Below, one piece after another: positions 49,472 to 55,889 of a stretch of DNA of 55,889 nt. The notes beneath the pieces are model-generated. The model made no database searches. It saw nothing but the letters and a program-made list of their open reading frames with translations, and was not told the DNA's origin. Origin of the DNA: Christensenella sp. UBA1259 (lineage in GTDB: Bacteria > Bacillota > Clostridia > Christensenellales > Borkfalkiaceae). A program made the position numbers and the translations under genes. The DNA lies in NCBI GenBank assembly GCA_002308755.1, contig DBVR01000003.1, forward strand, positions 1-55,889, written 5' to 3'. Positions within the stretch are counted from its first letter, which is position 1. Every line of letters starts with the position of its first letter.

Positions 49472-49756
49472 TTAAGACAGCTGGCTTTTAATTTTCAGAA
49501 ACTTGTTCTTTTCTTCGGAAAGGGTGGTTTGGGGTGCGGAAGTTACTTCCGCATACCCGTGGTCGGTCATCATAAAAAAGACTTTCGCCTGATCTTCCAC
49601 CGTGTCGTTCCAGTGTTCTTTTATAAGGGTGCGAAATCCTTGACTCGCCCCTTCGGTCATGGCGGTGGAATAGACCTTAACGAGATTTTTTTCGAGATTC
49701 AACATATCCTGTAAACTGTCTTTTTCGTTGAGCGTGGTATCTGCTTTGTAATCCAT
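49472..49756 (-). CDS. CotF-family spore coat protein
   Basis: 94 residues. DSLQDMLNLEKNLVKVYSTAMTEG and the later ND...DQAKVFFMMTDHGYAEV pattern fit the coat F domain, a ferritin-like helical pair found in spore coat and general Firmicute proteins. It follows a smaller relative by 12 nt. Supports a sporulating host, though CotF domains also occur in non-sporulators. Confidence 0.8.
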   Translation of the reverse strand: MDYKADTTLNEKDSLQDMLNLEKNLVKVYSTAMTEGASQGFRTLIKEHWNDTVEDQAKVFFMMTDHGYAEVTSAPQTTLSEEKNKFLKIKSQLS

Positions 49757-49768
49757 AAAGATTCTCCT

Positions 49769-49957
49769 TTACAATAAACTTAAAAGCGCGTTGAAACGCT
49801 TTTCGTGGTTATCCGCGATTTTCTTAAAATCGCAGGACAGTTGTTTGTCGGTCAACGTTTTCGAGTACAGCCTTGCTTTTTTGCACGCGCTTTCTTCGTA
49901 GATAAGCATGTCGGAAAGCAAGGTCGCTTCTTTTGTGGTAAGCATGTTTTTGCCCAT
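49769..49957 (-). CDS. Small CotF-like protein
   Basis: 62 residues. LTTKEATLLSDMLIYEESACKKARLYSKTL resembles the first helices of coat F domains; the protein is helical throughout and shorter than its downstream partner. The two together may form one four-helix unit. SD AAGGAG. Confidence 0.72.
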   Translation of the reverse strand: MGKNMLTTKEATLLSDMLIYEESACKKARLYSKTLTDKQLSCDFKKIADNHEKRFNALLSLL

Positions 49958-50111
49958 ATTAAAACTCCTTTTCTTTTTATTGATTTGTGTTTACCCCAAA
50001 AACCGCGGGAATATACCCGTTTCGCATATTTTCTTAAAAAACCCGTAAAACCTTTGATTATTTTGCCGTTTTGTTGTACAATATATAAAACGTATTCTTT
50101 TGGGAGTAGAA

Positions 50112-50885
50112 ATGGGACTTTTCGGCAGAAGAAAAAAATATAACGAGCAAAGGCAGATAATAATAGACACTTCTTCGCATCACGCGGGGATGTACGGCTA
50201 TACGAGACTGAAAGACAACCTTTTGTATATAAACTCCGACGGCGCGCACAAGGTCATACAGGTCGAATCGGCAATGAGTCACGAAGGCAAAACTTCGGTG
50301 TGCGCAAACCTTGCGGTGAGTTTGGGACTTACCGAAAAGAAAGTGGTCGTCATGGATTTAGACCTTCGCCGTCCCAGAATGCACAGGCTTTTCACGAAGG
50401 AAAAGGACGGCGGAATAGCGGAATATATGAAAGGCGAACTTACCGTCGAAGACATAATAAAGCATACCGAATACGAAAACGTGGATCTTATAACCCGCGG
50501 GGCGGAGATATACAACCCGTCGTTAGTATTCGTTTCGGAAAAGTTCAAAGGGCTTATCGAAGGACTTAAAGAGAAGTACGATTTTATTCTTTTGGACTGC
50601 GCGCCGATAATGCAGACTTCGGACTATATCCACGTCGGCAAGATATCCGACGGGGTGCTGTATCTCGTTGCGTACGGTTCGACCACGAGATCGCAGGTAA
50701 ACGACGCCGTAAAAGAACTTAAAAAGAACAATATCCCGATACTCGGCACGGTGTTTACCATGTATGACAGAAAGAAAGACGGGTACTACGGCTATTACGG
50801 CAAGTATTACGACGAAATATATACCGACGACAGAAAGAAAGCCAGGAAAAAGTCGCGGGAAACGGAAGAAGAAGGCGAAGAATAG
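50112..50885 (+). CDS. Bacterial tyrosine kinase (CpsD/CapB type)
   Basis: 257 residues from the ATG 5 nt after GGGAG (an ATG 12 nt upstream lacks a ribosome site). Walker A' is SAMSHEGKTSV, Walker A/B elements are MDLDLRRPRMH and FILLDCAPI. The C-terminus holds a tyrosine cluster, DGYYGYYGKYYDEIY, the autophosphorylation site of these kinases, which control capsule or exopolysaccharide export. The membrane activator (CpsC/Wzz) that BY-kinases need is not beside it. The phosphatase follows at 5 nt. Confidence 0.9.
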   Translation: MGLFGRRKKYNEQRQIIIDTSSHHAGMYGYTRLKDNLLYINSDGAHKVIQVESAMSHEGKTSVCANLAVSLGLTEKKVVVMDLDLRRPRMHRLFTKEKDGGIAEYMKGELTVEDIIKHTEYENVDLITRGAEIYNPSLVFVSEKFKGLIEGLKEKYDFILLDCAPIMQTSDYIHVGKISDGVLYLVAYGSTTRSQVNDAVKELKKNNIPILGTVFTMYDRKKDGYYGYYGKYYDEIYTDDRKKARKKSRETEEEGEE

Positions 50886-50890
50886 TTTTG

Positions 50891-51577
50891 ATGACGGATA
50901 TCCACTCGCACGCGCTTCCTTTTGTGGACGACGGTAGCGAAAGCAAAGAAGATTCCGTCGCCATGCTGAAAGAGGAAGAAGCGCAGGGCGTCAAAAACGT
51001 AATACTCACCCCGCATTACCGTCCGCCGTTTTTAAAGGAAAAGGCGGAACTTTCTGACAGGTTCGAAGAGTTTAAGGCTTTCGCAAAGGAAAAGGGCGTA
51101 GAGGCAAACCTTTTTCTCGGGCAGGAGATATACGTTACCGACGAAACTTTGCCGCTGCTTAAAGAAGACAGACTTCTTACCGTAAACGGCACGAAATACG
51201 TTCTTGCGGAGTTCAGCGCGACGCACCGTTCCGACGTTACGGAAGCGGTTTACGCGCTGACACTCGAAGGATATATCCCTATCGTGGCGCATATAGAAAG
51301 GTATTCGTACTTAACGGTTGCCGACGCCAAAGAGATAAAGTCTCTCGGCGGGCTTATTCAGGTAAACGCCGCGTCGGTCATGGCAAAACCCAGAACAGAG
51401 TACAGGAAACGCGTTAAAAAACTTGTAAAAGCGGGACTCGTCGATTTCGTCGCGAGCGACGTGCATTTCGTAAGAAAAAATTATATGAAAGAGGCTTACG
51501 GGTATATAAAGCGCAAGTTCGGGGAAGAGACGGCGGAAAAACTTTTCGTTTCCAACGCGAAAAAACTGACGGAATAA
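50891..51577 (+). CDS. Tyrosine-protein phosphatase of the PHP family (CpsB/YwqE type)
   Basis: 228 residues. DIHSHALPFVDDGS carries the PHP metal motif DxHxH, with LTPHYR, GQEIYV, IVAHIERY and FVASDVHF supplying the other ligands. It dephosphorylates the kinase encoded just upstream; together they form an on/off pair for polysaccharide export. A TTG lies one codon before the ATG. No polysaccharide genes are in the window. Confidence 0.9.
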   Translation: MTDIHSHALPFVDDGSESKEDSVAMLKEEEAQGVKNVILTPHYRPPFLKEKAELSDRFEEFKAFAKEKGVEANLFLGQEIYVTDETLPLLKEDRLLTVNGTKYVLAEFSATHRSDVTEAVYALTLEGYIPIVAHIERYSYLTVADAKEIKSLGGLIQVNAASVMAKPRTEYRKRVKKLVKAGLVDFVASDVHFVRKNYMKEAYGYIKRKFGEETAEKLFVSNAKKLTE

Positions 51578-51584
51578 TTTATAC

Positions 51585-51608
51585 GGCGACTTCGGTCGCT
51601 TTTTTTAC
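51585..51608 (+). terminator. Terminator of the kinase/phosphatase pair
   Basis: GCGAC-TTCG-GTCGC followed by eight T residues. Confidence 0.85.
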
Positions 51609-51617
51609 GGAGATAAT

Positions 51618-52319
51618 ATGGATAAATATCTCGTCGCGATAGGCGGCGGCGAAATAAAAAACAAGACGACGTTAAAGATCGACGAGTTCGTTTCGGAACT
51701 CGTAAAGCAAAAAGCGGGGGACAGGCGAGCGAATATGGTGTTTTTCGGCACGGCGTCTCACGACAGTATGCCGTACTTTAACAGTTTCAGAAAGACTTAC
51801 ACTTCGGTGTTCGATATAAAGGCGGAAGTCGCGCTTTCGGTGTACGGAGAGATGTCCAAGGACAAGATATTCGGGAAAATCGACGCGGCGGACGGCGTTT
51901 ACGTCGGCGGCGGCGACACCGTGTATATGCTTGAAAAGTGGAAAGAAAAGGGGATAGACGAAAAACTTATAAAGGCTTACGGGGAAGGAAAGATCGTCTG
52001 CGGGCTTTCCGCGGGGGCGATATGCTGGTTCGAGAACATGTATTCCGATTACGAGATAATGCGCGGAGAAAGCGGCGAATATAAGATGCATAAAGGCTTG
52101 GGGCTTATACGCGGCACGGCGTGTCCCCACTTCGACGAGCGTGAAAAGGACTTTTTCGACGCGTGCATAAGAGAAAACGTAAAGACCGCCTACTGTATAG
52201 AAAACGACGCGGCGGTGGTTTTTAAAAACGGCGAATATTATAAGACGGTTTCGGCGGGCGGCAAAGCGTACTTTGCCGAAAACGTCGGCGGGGAAATGGT
52301 GAAAAGAGAACTTCTATGA
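51618..52319 (+). CDS. Peptidase E-like serine peptidase (family S51)
   Basis: 233 residues. The nucleophile is in CGLSAGAICWF and the His in CPHFDERE, the S51 dyad; VGGGDTVYMLEKW is the family loop. Peptidase E cleaves N-terminal aspartyl dipeptides; this longer YgaJ-like branch may differ. It shares a message with queH (4-nt overlap), without an evident functional link. SD GGAGA. Confidence 0.85.
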   Translation: MDKYLVAIGGGEIKNKTTLKIDEFVSELVKQKAGDRRANMVFFGTASHDSMPYFNSFRKTYTSVFDIKAEVALSVYGEMSKDKIFGKIDAADGVYVGGGDTVYMLEKWKEKGIDEKLIKAYGEGKIVCGLSAGAICWFENMYSDYEIMRGESGEYKMHKGLGLIRGTACPHFDEREKDFFDACIRENVKTAYCIENDAAVVFKNGEYYKTVSAGGKAYFAENVGGEMVKRELL

Positions 52320-52924
52320 CGGTAAATCACGATAAAAAAATGCAGGAGATAATAGAAGAAAACCGTAAAAACGGGGTTGTTCCCCGACTTCTTATGCACG
52401 CCTGCTGCGCGCCGTGTTCTTCCGCGTGCATAGAAAGGATAAAAGACGATTTCGACCTTACCGTGTACTTTTACAACCCGAATATGGATTCGGCAAAAGA
52501 ATACGAGTTAAGGAAAAGCGAAGAAGAACGGCTTTGCGAAGAGTTAAAGGTAAAAGAGATTTCCGAAGAATATTCCCCGAAAGAGTTTATGGACGCGGTA
52601 AAGGGATCGGAAGACGCGCCGGAAGGCGGGGCGCGGTGCGAAAAGTGTTTTTATCTGCGGCTTAAAAGGACGGCGGAAAAGGCGAAAGAGTTGAACTTTA
52701 CGTATTTTACCACGACTCTGACGTTAAGCCCGTTAAAGGACGCCGACAAAATAAACGGGATAGGGGAAAGGATAGAAAAAGAAACGGGCGTAAAGTTTCT
52801 GCCCTGCGACTTTAAAAAGCGGGACGGATATTTAAGATCAATAAGGCTTTCGGAAAAATTCGGGCTTTACCGCCAGAATTACTGCGGGTGCGTGTTTTCT
52901 TTAAAAAACGGTAAGGGCGAATAA
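52316..52924 (+). CDS. queH: Epoxyqueuosine reductase QueH
   Basis: 202 residues. LMHACCAPCSSACIERI, FYNPNMDSAKEYELRK, GARCEKCFYLRLKRTA and the late YRQNYCGC motif are the QueH (former DUF208) signature, with cysteines for a 4Fe-4S cluster and a second metal. It reduces epoxyqueuosine in tRNA to queuosine, the last step of the pathway. QueT nearby suggests that the cell salvages precursors. It overlaps the peptidase gene as ATGA. Confidence 0.93.
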   Translation: MTVNHDKKMQEIIEENRKNGVVPRLLMHACCAPCSSACIERIKDDFDLTVYFYNPNMDSAKEYELRKSEEERLCEELKVKEISEEYSPKEFMDAVKGSEDAPEGGARCEKCFYLRLKRTAEKAKELNFTYFTTTLTLSPLKDADKINGIGERIEKETGVKFLPCDFKKRDGYLRSIRLSEKFGLYRQNYCGCVFSLKNGKGE

Positions 52925-52963
52925 AACCTTTCAACCTCCACATAATAAGTTGCGGAGGAAAAT

Positions 52964-53179
52964 ATGAAGACAACGACTATTATTGCCTTTATCCTGGTGA
53001 TCGTCGGCGCGATAGTCTGGGGACTTGTCGGTATTTTCAATTTCAATCTCGTATCGATGATATTCGGCGCGGGGTCTGAAGCGGTGGTTTCCAGAATAAT
53101 CTATTCGCTGGTCGGAATTTCAGGGTTGTGGCTCATTTTTTACTCGCTCGTTTACCGTCCGTTCAAAATGGTAAACTAA
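52964..53179 (+). CDS. DUF378 membrane protein
   Basis: 71 residues with two helices: IIAFILVIVGAIVWGLVGIFNFNLV and the later SRIIYSLVGISGLWLIFYSLV. WGLVG-FNFNLV and a Gly-rich second helix are typical of DUF378, a short family of unknown function. SD GGAGG lies 6 nt before the ATG, within a possible 5-bp hairpin (CCTCC/GGAGG). Confidence 0.85.
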   Translation: MKTTTIIAFILVIVGAIVWGLVGIFNFNLVSMIFGAGSEAVVSRIIYSLVGISGLWLIFYSLVYRPFKMVN

Positions 53180-53190
53180 AAAAATTTTTC

Positions 53191-53224
53191 TTTCGGGACC
53201 GCGGAGTATCCGCGGTCCCGAAAG
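53191..53224. terminator. Bidirectional terminator
   Basis: A 15-bp perfect stem, TTTCGGGACCGCGGA with TCCGCGGTCCCGAAA, around GTA. The minus side is followed by GAAAAATTTTTTT. Confidence 0.92.
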
Positions 53225-53227
53225 ATT

Positions 53228-54352
53228 TTAAAGTGCGTTCAAAATTTTTTTCACGGCGAAAACGAAATAATCTTCTTCCGTCGCGCTGTTATGTACCGAA
53301 AGGCTTGCGCGTATCAGCCCGCCGTTTTCCGTGCCGAGAAATTTATGGGTAAGCGGCGCGCAATGCAGCCCGCCCCTTACCGCTATATCGTATTCGGAAT
53401 TCAAAAGGTCGGCAAATTCCGAAGACGAAAACCCTTCCGCGGAGAAGGAAACGATCCCCAAAGGGTTAGGGGAAGAATAGAGTTTTATTCCGTCGACTTC
53501 GTTAAGCGCGGAGACCAACCGCGCGGTTTTTTCGTACAGAAGTTTTTCCGTCCTTTTAAGGTTTCCCGAAACCTGACGGAAGCCTTCCAAAAGCGCCGCT
53601 ATCGCGGGGAGATTCAAAGTACCCGACTCTAATCTTTCGGGGTAGTCTTCGGGCTGAAAAACGTTCATAGAGTCGGTACCCGTCCCGCCGAAAGTAAGCG
53701 GGGAAACATCTATGTCGTCCGAAAGTATCAGCACCCCGCTGCCCATTATTCCGCCGAGACCTTTGTGCCCCGCAAGGCACAACGCCGAAATGCCGTCGTC
53801 TTTTAAGTTTAAGGGGATATGTCCGCCCGTTTGCGCCCCGTCGGCTATAAAGATAAGACCTTTTTCCCTTGCCAGTGCGCCTATTTTTTCCGCCCCAAAA
53901 ACTTCGCCCGTTACGTTTGAACCCGTCGTCGCCGCGATAAGGTAGGTGTTTTCGTTTACAGCGGATTTTATCGCGGAAACGATATCGCCGTTTTCGGGTT
54001 TGACGACGGAAAGGGATATAAGCCCCTTGCTTTTTAGAAAGTTCAACGGCCGCAGCACGGAATTATGCTCGTAAACGGTGGTTACGACGTGTCCGCCGCG
54101 CTTTACCGTGCCGAGTATCGCAGTATTTAAGGCTTCGGTGCAGTTTTTGGTGAATATAACGCGAAAGGGGCTTGCGCCGAAGTTTTCGGCAATAAGTTCC
54201 CTTGCGCTTTCCACGATTTTCGCGCCGGTAACGGAAAGGCGGTGTCCGCTCCGCCCGGGGTTTGCGGAAAGGTATTTTATGACGTTGGTCGCGGCGGATA
54301 CCGCCGCCTGCGATTTGAACCCGCCCGTAGCGGCGTTATCGAAATATATCAT
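53228..54352 (-). CDS. Cysteine desulfurase / selenocysteine lyase family protein
   Basis: 374 residues of class V aminotransferase fold. FDNAATGG and NCTEALNTAI bind the PLP, AGHKGLGGIMGSG carries the Schiff-base Lys, and RGGLHCAPLTH provides the active Cys in a short loop, as in SufS/CsdA-like and SclA-type enzymes. It releases sulfur or selenium from cysteine or selenocysteine. No SufU or IscU is adjacent. It faces a DUF3343 gene 100 nt away, suggesting a persulfide or selenide carrier partner. Confidence 0.9.
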   Translation of the reverse strand: MIYFDNAATGGFKSQAAVSAATNVIKYLSANPGRSGHRLSVTGAKIVESARELIAENFGASPFRVIFTKNCTEALNTAILGTVKRGGHVVTTVYEHNSVLRPLNFLKSKGLISLSVVKPENGDIVSAIKSAVNENTYLIAATTGSNVTGEVFGAEKIGALAREKGLIFIADGAQTGGHIPLNLKDDGISALCLAGHKGLGGIMGSGVLILSDDIDVSPLTFGGTGTDSMNVFQPEDYPERLESGTLNLPAIAALLEGFRQVSGNLKRTEKLLYEKTARLVSALNEVDGIKLYSSPNPLGIVSFSAEGFSSSEFADLLNSEYDIAVRGGLHCAPLTHKFLGTENGGLIRASLSVHNSATEEDYFVFAVKKILNAL

Positions 54353-54452
54353 ATATCCCCCGTAACAAAAAATCTTTTCTCCGAATAATATATTCGTGTA
54401 ACACTATATTTTATAATTGCCCGAAAGAATTTATGCAAAGGAGAAAAGCGTT

Positions 54453-54710
54453 ATGGAATTTATAGCGGTAACGTACAGGTCGCGCGCCCATACGTTAAGG
54501 TTTCACGAATTTTTGAAAGACAACGGGATATACTCGGAAATAATCAACACCCCGAAAGAAGCGGGCGTTGGCTGCGGACTTTCGGTAAAGACCGATCCGA
54601 AATACTTTTCGGCGATAAAAAAAGCCGTGCGGATAACGGAACTTAAAAGTTTCGCGGGGTTTTTTCTCGTGAAAAATTACGGCGGCAAAAGGTCGGTAAC
54701 GAGTATTTAG
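54453..54710 (+). CDS. DUF3343 (putative Se/S carrier) protein
   Basis: 85 residues from the ATG with AAAGGAG. FIAVTYRSRAHTLRFHEFLKD, INTPKEAGVGCGLSVKTD with one Cys in the conserved loop, and the terminal strand fit DUF3343, described as a putative Se/S carrier-like family. It is divergently placed from a cysteine desulfurase-like gene, which supports a role in receiving sulfur or selenium. An in-frame ATG further upstream overlaps a TATAAT and has no ribosome site. Confidence 0.75.
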   Translation: MEFIAVTYRSRAHTLRFHEFLKDNGIYSEIINTPKEAGVGCGLSVKTDPKYFSAIKKAVRITELKSFAGFFLVKNYGGKRSVTSI

Positions 54711-54773
54711 CGCAAAACGCTTGTAAAAAAGTTTCCGCTTGTGTTAATATGTTTAGGAAGTTTTAAGGTGTCT

Positions 54774-55415
54774 ATGGATAAAACCAAAGCCAAAACCGCA
54801 GTAAACCGTCTTGCGGAAATTTTTGCGGACAAGCCCGCCCTTAAATTCGGTTCGCCGTACCAACTTTTGGTGGCGGTCATGCTTTCCGCGCAGTGCACCG
54901 ACGAACGGGTGAATAAGGTAACGGAAAAACTGTTCGGCAGTTACGGAACGCCCGAAAAGATGCTTACCCTTTCCCAAAAGGAACTGGAAAGTTATATCTT
55001 TTCCTGCGGGCTTTACAGGACGAAAGCCCTTCATATACTCGCGGCGACGAAAGATATCGTCGAAAAGTTTTCGGGACAAGTGCCCGAAACTCTGGAAGAG
55101 TTAAGAACTCTTGCGGGAGTGGGGCGAAAGACCGCCAACGTGGTTTACAGCGTGGCGTTCGGCGGCGCGGCGATAGCGGTGGACACCCACGTTTTCAGGG
55201 TGAGCGCGCGTATGGGACTTGCGCACGGCAAAAACCCGTCGGAAACCGAAAAGGGGCTTATGGAAATACTCGATAAAAGCGACTGGTCGAGAGCGCATCA
55301 CTACCTTATATATCTCGGCAGAAGTTATTGCGGGGCGAGAAAACCCGATTGCGGAAACTGTCCCGTAAAGGATATTTGCGAGTGGGAAAAAAAGAACGGA
55401 AATGTTTGTAGATAA
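54774..55415 (+). CDS. nth: Endonuclease III
   Basis: 213 residues. LLVAVMLSAQCTDERVNKV, the helix-hairpin-helix LAGVGRKTANVV, the catalytic Asp in AVDTHVFRVS and the 4Fe-4S loop C-x6-C-x2-C-x5-C (CGARKPDCGNCPVKDIC) are all present. It removes oxidised pyrimidines. The promoter is TTGTAA (54721-54726) with an extended -10 TGT-TAATAT; I prefer the ATG at 54774 behind AAGG. The last 14 nt overlap obg. Confidence 0.95.
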   Translation: MDKTKAKTAVNRLAEIFADKPALKFGSPYQLLVAVMLSAQCTDERVNKVTEKLFGSYGTPEKMLTLSQKELESYIFSCGLYRTKALHILAATKDIVEKFSGQVPETLEELRTLAGVGRKTANVVYSVAFGGAAIAVDTHVFRVSARMGLAHGKNPSETEKGLMEILDKSDWSRAHHYLIYLGRSYCGARKPDCGNCPVKDICEWEKKNGNVCR

Positions 55416-55889
55416 GGCGAAAATAACGATAAAATCAGGTAACGGCGGCAGCGGGATCACTTCCTTTATACACTATAAAGGAAAGGTTTGCGGCGGACCG
55501 GACGGCGGAGACGGCGGCAAGGGCGGCGATATAATATTTATCGCCGATAAAGGCGTGTCGACCCTTGCGGATTTTTACTATAAGACGAAATACGTCGCGG
55601 AAAACGGCAGTAACGGAGAGCCCAACAACCGTTTCGGAAAGGCGGGCGAAGACCTTATAATAAAAGTGCCCTTGGGCACGGTGATAAAGGACGAAAAGAC
55701 GGGCGGCATTATCGCCGACATGTTCGAAGACGGACAGAAAAAGACGGTTTTAACGGGCGGCGAAGGCGGTAAGGGCAACGCGCGGTTCGCCAACGCCAGA
55801 AGAAGAGCGCCGCACTTTTCCCAGACGGGCGAAAAGACGGAAACGAAGAAAATAGTTCTGGAACTTAAAACCATCGCCGACGTGGGGCT
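55402..55889 (+). CDS. obg: GTPase Obg, 5' part only
   Basis: 162 codons run off the window end. The visible part is the glycine-rich Obg domain: FVDKAKITIKSGNGGSG, GPDGGDGGKGGDIIF, VPLGTVIKDEKTGG and TGGEGGKGNARFANARRRAP. The GTPase domain begins just past the edge. Obg acts in late 50S assembly and stress control. The start overlaps nth by 14 nt, indicating coupling. Confidence 0.96.
   Translation, partial: MFVDKAKITIKSGNGGSGITSFIHYKGKVCGGPDGGDGGKGGDIIFIADKGVSTLADFYYKTKYVAENGSNGEPNNRFGKAGEDLIIKVPLGTVIKDEKTGGIIADMFEDGQKKTVLTGGEGGKGNARFANARRRAPHFSQTGEKTETKKIVLELKTIADVG

Noticed and set aside
52935..52958. CCTCC/GGAGG hairpin masking the DUF378 ribosome site as a regulatory switch
   Set aside because: Only five pairs around a 14-nt loop; such complementarity to any SD arises readily by chance and no alternative partner is present.
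1..55889. Insertion sequences, prophage or integrative elements
   Set aside because: No transposase, integrase, attachment duplication or terminal inverted repeat was seen; all regions hold housekeeping or accessory chromosomal genes.

Overview
The window reads as chromosomal DNA of a low-to-mid G+C, probably spore-forming member of the Clostridia (Firmicutes). I support 58 protein genes, one tRNA (Leu-CAA) and the RNase P RNA; there is no mobile element, CRISPR array or rRNA. The Firmicute assignment rests on synteny: tmk-holB-ricT-trmN6-rsmI as in the Bacillus yaa/yab region, dnaN-rpmH-rnpA-yidD-yidC-jag, parA-parB with canonical parS sites, polA-coaE, addB-addA, greA-lysS and rplM-rpsI. 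Two CotF-type coat proteins point to sporulation. An affiliation with uncultured gut Clostridia (Christensenellales-like) is only an impression from gene style.

Layout. 1-5.5 kb, minus strand: a small PQ-loop-like membrane protein, a fused mannose-6-phosphate isomerase/ROK sugar kinase, coaE and polA. 5.7-12.4 kb, plus strand: tRNA-Leu, an acyltransferase with a zinc ribbon, a GltS-like symporter, a compositionally distinct amino-sugar pair (a GlmU acetyltransferase domain alone, then GlmM), nagB and a DUF308 membrane protein. 12.5-13.2 kb: rplI (minus) and a DUF1540 peptide. 13.4-20.7 kb, plus strand: greA-lysS-unknown-tmk-holB-ricT, a small ferredoxin, trmN6 and rsmI, then a lipoprotein built from four near-identical repeats. 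22.3-30 kb, minus strand: ftsH-parA-parB-phosphatase-nfeD-SPFH-CDF-membrane protein.

30-32.4 kb is the centre of divergence. It holds three parS sites, a T/G-rich tandem repeat, competing hairpins, gltX (minus), and an AT-rich gap with DnaA-box-like 9-mers before rsmG (plus). This looks like the origin neighbourhood, but dnaA, mnmE and mnmG are absent. 32.4-39.6 kb, plus strand: rsmG, a SLOG-fold protein, rplM-rpsI, rnpB, dnaN, rpmH-rnpA-yidD-yidC-jag. 39.6-46.8 kb, minus strand: a membrane protein and addBA. 46.9-55.9 kb: paired lipoproteins, a queT-like transporter behind a preQ1-I-like leader, two CotF proteins, a tyrosine kinase/phosphatase pair, peptidase E, queH, DUF378, a cysteine desulfurase facing a DUF3343 protein, nth and the start of obg.

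Themes. Queuosine supply appears twice (QueT uptake and QueH). Sulfur/selenium handling is suggested by the desulfurase/DUF3343 pair. Envelope and sugar metabolism includes ManA-ROK, GlmU-like, GlmM and NagB. Promoters are often close to the sigma-A consensus (TTGACA-17-TATAAT), and three genes (plsC-like, addB, rsmG) appear to be transcribed without a leader.

The strongest candidates for something new are the shared leaderless promoter block, the queT leader with a complete switching logic, the ManA-ROK fusion and the YidC with a large extracytoplasmic insertion. All calls come from reading the sequence; no database search was run.
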